Shown: piece by piece, positions 35,267 through 39,796 of the stretch | How positions within the stretch are numbered: the first letter of the stretch is position 1 | Layout of the letters: each line of letters starts with the position of its first letter | NCBI GenBank assembly: GCA_029219385.1 | Contig: JAQXTH010000016.1 | Coordinates: 1 to 39,796, forward strand | Reading direction: 5' to 3' | Source of the DNA: Prevotellaceae bacterium | GTDB lineage: Bacteria; Bacteroidota; Bacteroidia; Bacteroidales; Bacteroidaceae | Length of the DNA stretch: 39,796 nucleotides | Made by a program: the position numbers and the translations under genes | Notes under the pieces: model-generated | The model's database searches: none | What the model saw: only the letters and a program-made list of their open reading frames with translations | What the model was told of the DNA's origin: nothing

Positions 35267-35737
35267 ATGATACTTACAATTATTCTAACGCTTTTTGTCT
35301 TGTCGCTCCTGTTGGGTTTGGTAGAGATTTTTCTCATGCCGGGCTTTGGCGTGTGTGGCATTGTGGGAGTAGTCTGTGCATTTGTCGGAGTAGGGGTGGT
35401 GTTTGGTTACTATGGCATTGTCTATGGTCTTGTTGCGGCCTTGGCTGTAGTGGTGGCAGGCGGCCTGTTGCTCTATTGGGTGATGCATTCAAAACGCATT
35501 GAGCGGCTCTCGCTCCACGCGCGCATCGACTCCTCTGTGGCAAACGAGAGTCTTGATGTTGTAAAGGTGGGCGACCGCGGAGTGGCACTCACCCGTTTGG
35601 CCCTTGTGGGCAACGCGCGTATAGGTAGCGTGGAGTGTGAAGTGCACTCGGCCGCCGGTTTCATAGAAGAGGGCACCCCGATAGAAGTCACCAAACTGCG
35701 CTTCAACGAGGTTTATGTAAAGCCTGTTGTGAATTGA
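35267..35737 (+). CDS. NfeD-like membrane protein
   Basis: This is the short NfeD form (156 aa): about two to three hydrophobic segments in residues 1-72 (LVEIFLMPGFGVCGIVG is the characteristic start of the family, before the second helix), then a soluble OB-fold domain (about 95-155, with GDRGVALTRLALVGNARIG and a VYVKPV end). Such proteins pair with SPFH/flotillin proteins and help organise membrane microdomains. The frame is open 234 nt upstream inside rsgA, but the ATG at 35267 gives the normal protein. floA follows 105 nt downstream, which supports the pairing. Confidence 0.9.
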   Translation: MILTIILTLFVLSLLLGLVEIFLMPGFGVCGIVGVVCAFVGVGVVFGYYGIVYGLVAALAVVVAGGLLLYWVMHSKRIERLSLHARIDSSVANESLDVVKVGDRGVALTRLALVGNARIGSVECEVHSAAGFIEEGTPIEVTKLRFNEVYVKPVVN

Positions 35738-35842
35738 GCCCCTTGTTTGCAGAACAGGATCTCTTGCACGCATACCAAGCCTGCTTTGTGCAGACAAAAT
35801 AAGAAAATATAATATTATCAACATTTTAAAGTACATATTACG

Positions 35843-36847
35843 ATGGACCCCATGTTTCTTTATGTAGTGATTGGTGTGGCAGGCATAATCTGCTTGTCGA
35901 TATTCTTCCACTTCGTGCCGTTCTTTTTGTGGCTCAGTGCCCATGTGAGCGGTGTTCACATTTCTTTGATTCAACTATTTCTCATGCGCATTCGCAATGT
36001 GCCGCCAAATATTATCATACCAAGTCTCATAGAGGCCCACAAGGCCGGTCTCGACAATGTGACTCGCGACAATCTCGAAGCCCACTATATGACGGGAGGT
36101 CATGTAGAGCGCGTTGTTCACGCCTTGGTTTCGGCTTCTAAGGCCAATATCGACCTGTCGTTTGAAAAAGCTACCGCAATCGACCTCGCCGGTCGTAATG
36201 TTTTTGAAGCCGTTCAGACATCGGTCAACCCAAAAGTGATTGATACTCCGCCGGTGGCTGCCGTGGCAAAAAATGGTATTCAGCTCATTGCCAAGGCCCG
36301 TGTCACGGTGAGAGCCAATATTCAGCAACTTGTCGGTGGAGCCGGTGAAGATACCATTCTGGCTCGTGTAGGCGAGGGCATTGTGTCGTCTATCGGTTCG
36401 GCTGAGACCCACGAGGAAGTGCTCGAAAATCCCGATTCGATTTCAAAACTTGTGTTGCGCAAGGGTCTTGATGCCGGCACTGCCTTTGAAATTCTCTCTA
36501 TCGACATTGCCGACATTGATGTGGGCAAAAACATCGGTGCAACACTTCAGATCGATCAGGCCAACGCCGACAAGAATATCGCACAGGCCAAGGCCGAGGA
36601 ACGTCGCGCAATGGCTGTGGCTCTCGAACAAGAAAACAAGGCCAAGGCTCAAGAGGCTCGCGCTCAGGTTATTTTGGCAGAGGCAGAGGTGCCCAAGGCT
36701 CTTGCACAGGCTCTCAGAGACGGCAACATGGGTTTCATGGACTATTATAAATTGCAGCAGGTCAAGGCCGACACTGTGATGAGAGATAACATAGGCAAAC
36801 TCAATCTTGACAATGTGAAGGAGATTGTGACGCCCAAGGAAGACTGA
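35843..36847 (+). CDS. floA: Flotillin-like protein FloA
   Basis: FloA is an SPFH-domain membrane-scaffold protein that forms microdomains; B. subtilis FloA is the best-known example. It has an N-terminal hairpin membrane anchor (about 5-33), an SPFH domain (about 40-215; [11 protein letters not shown] and [13 protein letters not shown] match the family closely) and a C-terminal helical region (about 245-330) with Ala/Glu/Lys/Gln-rich repeats ([20 protein letters not shown]) thought to drive oligomerisation. At 334 aa it is full-length. Its stop overlaps the start of the next gene (TGATG), suggesting coupling to the glycosyltransferase. Confidence 0.95.
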   Translation: MDPMFLYVVIGVAGIICLSIFFHFVPFFLWLSAHVSGVHISLIQLFLMRIRNVPPNIIIPSLIEAHKAGLDNVTRDNLEAHYMTGGHVERVVHALVSASKANIDLSFEKATAIDLAGRNVFEAVQTSVNPKVIDTPPVAAVAKNGIQLIAKARVTVRANIQQLVGGAGEDTILARVGEGIVSSIGSAETHEEVLENPDSISKLVLRKGLDAGTAFEILSIDIADIDVGKNIGATLQIDQANADKNIAQAKAEERRAMAVALEQENKAKAQEARAQVILAEAEVPKALAQALRDGNMGFMDYYKLQQVKADTVMRDNIGKLNLDNVKEIVTPKED

Positions 36848-37959
36848 TGAAACACAACTCCGTTTGTTGCATATACAACACAAGCCTTCATTATCGGTGG
36901 CCCATATTCAAGGCTCTCTCCGATAATTTCGACATTGACTTCTGTTTTGGAACTGACACGGTCTATTCCAAATCCATTAAGACATTCGACCCCTCCCGAT
37001 TGCCCGGCTATAGGCGGCAACTGAAAAACCGTCGTCTCTTTGGCAAGTTCTATTGGCAGAGTGGAGCGGTGGCCATGGCTTTCAAACCCTATAAGAAATA
37101 TCTTCTCTTGGGCGAAGCCTATTGCCTCTCGTCGTGGACTATCGCGTTGTTGGCCAAACTATTGGGCAAGAAGACCGTTTGCTGGACTCATGGCTGGTAT
37201 GGTCGCGAGTCGCGCTCCAAAAAGATTGTCAGCAAATGGTTTTACTCATTGTTTGACAATATATTAACCTATAATGAATATGCCGCCGACCTCTTGGCGG
37301 CAGGTGGCATAAGCCGTAAAAAGATAGATATTATCGGCAACTCGCTCGACACGGCAAAACATCGCCTCATGAGGCAGCAACTTCGCAAGACTTCGGTTTA
37401 CTCCGATCGCTTTGGCAACGATAATCCCGTGTTGCTTTATTGCGGTCGCATACAAAAATCAAAAAGGCTCGAATTGTTGATAGAGGCTGCTTCGCGGCTT
37501 AAATCCACCCACAAAAATGTAAACCTTGTTTTTGTTGGTAAAGACGATGAGCAAGTAGACCTTGAAACCGTTGCAGCAAATCATGGGATACTGGCTGAGA
37601 CATGGTTCTATGGCCCGTGTTATGACGAAGAGAAACTGGCTGAATTGTTTTATAATGCCACGGCTTGTGTTTCACCCGGCAATGTGGGGCTCACGGCTGT
37701 TCACTCCCTCTCGTTTGGTTGTCCCGTGATAACCCATGACAATTTGCCCTATCAGGGTCCCGAGTTTGAGAGCATACGTCCCGGAGTGACCGGCGATTTC
37801 TTTCGCCAAAACGATGTTGACGATCTTAAAAGAGTGATAGAAAAATGGCTTTCTCGTTCCGATGAAGAGCGCGAGGCTGTGGCGAAAGCTGCTTTCAGCG
37901 AGATAGATCGCATGTGGAATGTAGACTATCAGTTGTCGGTGTTTCGCCGTGTGTTATAA
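36847..37959 (+). CDS. GT4-type glycosyltransferase
   Basis: This cytoplasmic glycosyltransferase has a GT-B fold. The C-terminal domain carries the recognisable GT4 pattern: PVLLYCGRIQKSKRLELLIEA (donor-domain start), NLVFVGKDDEQ, WFYGPCYDEEKLAELFYNA and SPGNVGLTAVHSLSFGCPVI. Where many GT4 enzymes have an EGFGL motif, this one has GNVGL; the nearby acidic residues are less clear. Substrate and acceptor are unknown. It starts within the floA stop codon and is followed 12 nt later by an acyltransferase, so the two may act on one surface glycan. Confidence 0.85.
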   Translation: MKHNSVCCIYNTSLHYRWPIFKALSDNFDIDFCFGTDTVYSKSIKTFDPSRLPGYRRQLKNRRLFGKFYWQSGAVAMAFKPYKKYLLLGEAYCLSSWTIALLAKLLGKKTVCWTHGWYGRESRSKKIVSKWFYSLFDNILTYNEYAADLLAAGGISRKKIDIIGNSLDTAKHRLMRQQLRKTSVYSDRFGNDNPVLLYCGRIQKSKRLELLIEAASRLKSTHKNVNLVFVGKDDEQVDLETVAANHGILAETWFYGPCYDEEKLAELFYNATACVSPGNVGLTAVHSLSFGCPVITHDNLPYQGPEFESIRPGVTGDFFRQNDVDDLKRVIEKWLSRSDEEREAVAKAAFSEIDRMWNVDYQLSVFRRVL

Positions 37960-37971
37960 ACGAATTTTCAG

Positions 37972-38637
37972 ATGATAAAGTTTTTGGCTGAACTTACAGT
38001 AAATTTATTCAAGAGAAACATCTCTCCGTTGGCGTTTGTTTATGCCGGTTCACATATAGACAAGACGTCGCGCATACATCGCTCCTGCAAGGTGCGCCAC
38101 TCCGATGTAGGTGCTCATTCCTATGTGGCGGCAGGCAGTTGGCTCACTAATGTTGAGGTGGGTCGGTTTTGCAGTATTGGCAATAATGTTGCGATAGGTC
38201 TTGCCACTCACACGCTCAACCACCTGTCTTCGTCGCCCCTCTTCACGTTGCGCAAAAATGCCACCGGTGTTGCGTGGGTTGACAAAGATTTGGCAGAAAA
38301 TACCGACAATTTTCCAACCACCCATATTGCCGACGATGTGTGGATTGGCAGCAACACCATGATTATGAGTGGAGTCAGTGTGGGTGTCGGGGCTGTGATA
38401 GGAGCCGGAGCGGTTGTAACCAAAGATGTGCCTCCTTATAGTGTCGTGGTGGGAGTGCCGGCTCGCGTGGTGAGACAGAGATTTGAGCCGGAGGTGTGTC
38501 AAAAACTTCTGGATTCACGGTGGTGGCAACTGCCCGACAGTGTGTTGAGCAACAATCTTGAACTATTCCAACAACCGCTTGACAGTAAAAACATAGATCA
38601 AATCATTGCTTCGCTCAAAAAAATAGCCGACCAATAG
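37972..38637 (+). CDS. Hexapeptide-repeat acyltransferase (CatB/WbbJ-like)
   Basis: This protein is probably an O-acetyltransferase with a left-handed beta-helix. Hexapeptide repeats run from about 50 to 165 ([66 protein letters not shown]). A loop insertion contains ATHTLNH, whose His is the likely catalytic residue as in the xenobiotic acetyltransferase subgroup. A C-terminal helix region ([13 protein letters not shown]) fits the CatB-like architecture. It is co-directional with the GT4 gene 12 nt upstream, so glycan modification is the likely role. Confidence 0.87.
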   Translation: MIKFLAELTVNLFKRNISPLAFVYAGSHIDKTSRIHRSCKVRHSDVGAHSYVAAGSWLTNVEVGRFCSIGNNVAIGLATHTLNHLSSSPLFTLRKNATGVAWVDKDLAENTDNFPTTHIADDVWIGSNTMIMSGVSVGVGAVIGAGAVVTKDVPPYSVVVGVPARVVRQRFEPEVCQKLLDSRWWQLPDSVLSNNLELFQQPLDSKNIDQIIASLKKIADQ

Positions 38638-38659
38638 CCTCAAAATGCAAAAAAAATGC

Positions 38660-38667
38660 TAATTTTG
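38660..38667 (+). promoter_or_regulatory. -7 promoter element for rpsP
   Basis: TAATTTTG fits TAnnTTTG. The predicted start is near 38673, with a leader of about 50 nt to the ATG at 38725. No TTTG is seen at the usual upstream distance. Confidence 0.5.
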
Positions 38668-38724
38668 CAGCCGCTACCACGAGTTGGCAGCATTTTCAAA
38701 CCTATTAAAACATTTTAAATATTT

Positions 38725-39285
38725 ATGGCAACAAGAATCAGACTACAACGCAACGGCCGCAAGAGTTATGCTTTCTATAGCATTGTGATTGCCGATGCAA
38801 ATGCACCACGTGATGGTAAGTTTACTGAAAAGATTGGTACTTACAATCCCAACACCAATCCTGCCACAGTGGATTTGAAATTCGATCGCGCTCTTTATTG
38901 GGTAGAGACAGGTGCTCAGCCCACCGACACAGTGCGCAACATTCTCTCTCGCGAGGGTGTTTACATGATGAAACACTTGCGTGGCGGAGTGAAGAAAGGC
39001 GCATTCGACGAGGCTACCGCTCAGAGCCGTTTCGAGGCTTGGAAACAAGACAAAAATGCAAAATTAAACAAGATTATTTCTGCAGATGCCGAGGCTAAGA
39101 AAGCCGACGCTGCTGCTCGTCTCGAAGCTGAGAAGAAAGTCAACGAGGCCATTGCACAGAAAGTGGCAGAAAAGAAAGCCGCTATTGAGGCTGCAAAAGC
39201 CGAGGCTGCCGCTGCTGCTCGTGCTGAGGCTGAAGCCGCTGCTGCTGCTCAAGACGCACCGGCCGAAGCTCCCGCAGAGGCTTAA
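38725..39285 (+). CDS. rpsP: 30S ribosomal protein S16 with long acidic/alanine tail
   Basis: This is ribosomal protein S16, bound to 16S rRNA in the body of the small subunit. The conserved core is residues 1 to about 85 ([54 protein letters not shown]). The remaining ~100 residues form an Ala/Glu/Lys-rich helical tail, ending in a run of Ala/Glu repeats with APAEAPAEA. Bacterial S16 is usually only about 80-90 aa; Bacteroidales S16 is known to be longer. It has its own promoter and a strong terminator, so it is a single-gene unit here. Confidence 0.97.
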   Translation: MATRIRLQRNGRKSYAFYSIVIADANAPRDGKFTEKIGTYNPNTNPATVDLKFDRALYWVETGAQPTDTVRNILSREGVYMMKHLRGGVKKGAFDEATAQSRFEAWKQDKNAKLNKIISADAEAKKADAAARLEAEKKVNEAIAQKVAEKKAAIEAAKAEAAAAARAEAEAAAAAQDAPAEAPAEA

Positions 39286-39307
39286 TTTTCGAGATTTGAT
39301 TTATTTT

Positions 39308-39353
39308 AAAATCGGGCATATCTTCATTTGCGAAGATATGCCCGATTTTTTTG
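39308..39353 (+). terminator. Strong rho-independent terminator after rpsP
   Basis: ATCGGGCATATCTTC (39311-39325) and GAAGATATGCCCGAT (39332-39346) form a perfect 15-bp stem around a 6-nt loop, with three more A:T pairs outside and a run of T's. It begins 23 nt after the rpsP stop. Confidence 0.93.
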
Positions 39354-39397
39354 TATATAAAACCCTCTGTTTTTCGTTTTCCCCGAACCAATTGTTC

Positions 39398-39503
39398 ACG
39401 CGAGCGCACTTGCCGATTTATTCTCGGCCGGAAATCTTAGTATCTCCGCCCGGAAATCTTAGTATCTCCGCCCGGAAATACAACGAAAAGTCCGCTCGTG
39501 TTG
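39398..39503. repeat. Compound intergenic repeat with two 22-bp tandem units and terminal inverted repeats
   Basis: Units starting CCGGAAATCTTAGTATCTCC occur at 39428 and 39450, each 22 bp long, and a third CCGGAAAT start at 39472 leads into the dispersed repeat copy. The whole is bracketed by an imperfect inverted pair, ACGCGAGCGCACT (39398-39410) and AGTCCGCTCGTGT (39489-39501), matching at 11 of 13 positions. No cas genes or spacer structure; this is not a CRISPR. Confidence 0.6.
39472..39503 (+). repeat. GC-rich dispersed repeat, right copy
   Basis: This 32-nt segment (CCGGAAATACAACG..., ending GTCCGCTCGTGTTG) matches 151-182 at 25 of 32 positions without gaps and in the same orientation. 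It joins directly to the end of the 22-bp tandem units. Confidence 0.6.
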
Positions 39504-39710
39504 TCGTATGGAAGCCATTAAATAGGGATATTCAGTTAATGGCTCAGTCTTTCAATTGCGTAATGGGCCGTGTCTCTCATATATCGGTGCAGACCTAATC
39601 TCGCGGACAGATTGTCAGTTCTCGACGCATAAAACAGGGCATTTCGATGGTATTAGGGTACGTCGATCTGCCTCCGATGTTCTTCGGAGGTTCGAAATGG
39701 ATGTAATTTT
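39504..39710. other. Non-coding segment with nested inverted repeats
   Basis: No gene is seen. CATTTCGA (39640-39647) is complementary to TCGAAATG (39692-39699), enclosing a perfect hairpin CCTCCGA-tgttct-TCGGAGG (39671-39690). The arrangement could fold into a branched RNA on either strand, or be a remnant of a mobile element. I could not match it to a known RNA family. Confidence 0.35.
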
Positions 39711-39796
39711 TTATGCACACCGTTTTTGCCGTTGCTTCTTCTTTTCTTCTATGGCAAATTGTCGGGCGGCAAGTATAGCAGCGTTTGCCATGTGGA
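39711..39796 (-). CDS. End of a small or partial ORF, unknown
   Basis: A minus-strand frame ends with TAA at 39713-39711 and encodes a basic C-terminus (MANAAILAARQF, then EEKKKQRQKR and CA). With the ATG at 39791 it would be 26 aa. The frame is open to the window edge, so it may be the tail of a longer protein. I do not recognise it. Confidence 0.35.
   Translation of the reverse strand, partial: HMANAAILAARQFAIEEKKKQRQKRCA

Noticed and set aside
39428-39480. Short direct repeats resembling a CRISPR array
   Set aside because: The two full 22-bp units are directly adjacent with no spacers, and there are no cas genes in the window.
39671-39690. Hairpin as a terminator of the right-edge minus-strand ORF
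   Set aside because: The stem is good (7 bp) but no T-run follows on the minus strand, so terminator function is not supported.
39640-39720. Possible tRNA (GGTTCGAAAT looks like a T-loop)
   Set aside because: No acceptor stem, D-arm or anticodon arm can be assembled around it on either strand.

Overview
The window looks like chromosomal DNA of a Bacteroidales bacterium, probably a gut commensal of the Muribaculaceae/Prevotellaceae type; the family is inferred and the order is firmer. The reasons are: promoters of the Bacteroidetes form (TTTG, about 19 nt, TAnnTTTG) with no clear Shine-Dalgarno sequences; many lipoproteins; a holB-ricT-gldH block and an frr-rsgA pair; an S16 protein with a long Ala/Glu/Lys tail; and secreted proteins with T9SS-like C-termini.

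Layout. 1-411: apparent end of an IS3-like element (N-terminus of a transposase on the minus strand), a GC-rich dispersed repeat and the sppA promoter. 412-4399: sppA, lpxK, thiL (envelope protease, lipid A kinase, thiamine-phosphate kinase). 4517-5230: a DUF4369-type lipoprotein on the minus strand. 5585-9688: slyD with a Cys/His-rich tail, aroC, and a secreted GH20 beta-hexosaminidase ending in a strong terminator. 9931-18345: three co-directional genes for large secreted proteins, CotH-kinase/dockerin/cohesin-like, cohesin-like/InlB-repeat/dockerin, and a second CotH-kinase protein. metF is directly coupled to the last one. 19309-23156: holB, ricT, gldH and a Ppx/GppA phosphatase.

23214-32325, minus strand: a DUF4738-like lipoprotein with its own promoter, then an exopolysaccharide/capsule export operon read from right to left (wza, wzz, nucleotide-sugar dehydrogenase, wzx, wzz, EpsG-type polymerase). 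It has two chain-length proteins and no glycosyltransferase. 32527-33603: a secreted endonuclease/exonuclease/phosphatase-fold protein. It is divergent from frr, and the two promoters lie back to back. 33721-38637: frr, rsgA, an NfeD-like protein, floA, a GT4 glycosyltransferase and a hexapeptide acyltransferase. 38725-39285: rpsP with a strong terminator. 39286-39796: 22-bp tandem repeats, a second copy of the dispersed repeat, a potentially structured segment and the end of a small ORF on the minus strand.

The most novel-looking part is 9931-18345. Cohesin-like and dockerin modules occur together in the same secreted proteins, two of which also carry a CotH-type kinase domain and a T9SS-like tail. 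This suggests a small surface-anchored protein assembly containing extracellular kinases. That is a hypothesis from domain architecture; the domain assignments were made by eye, without database searches.
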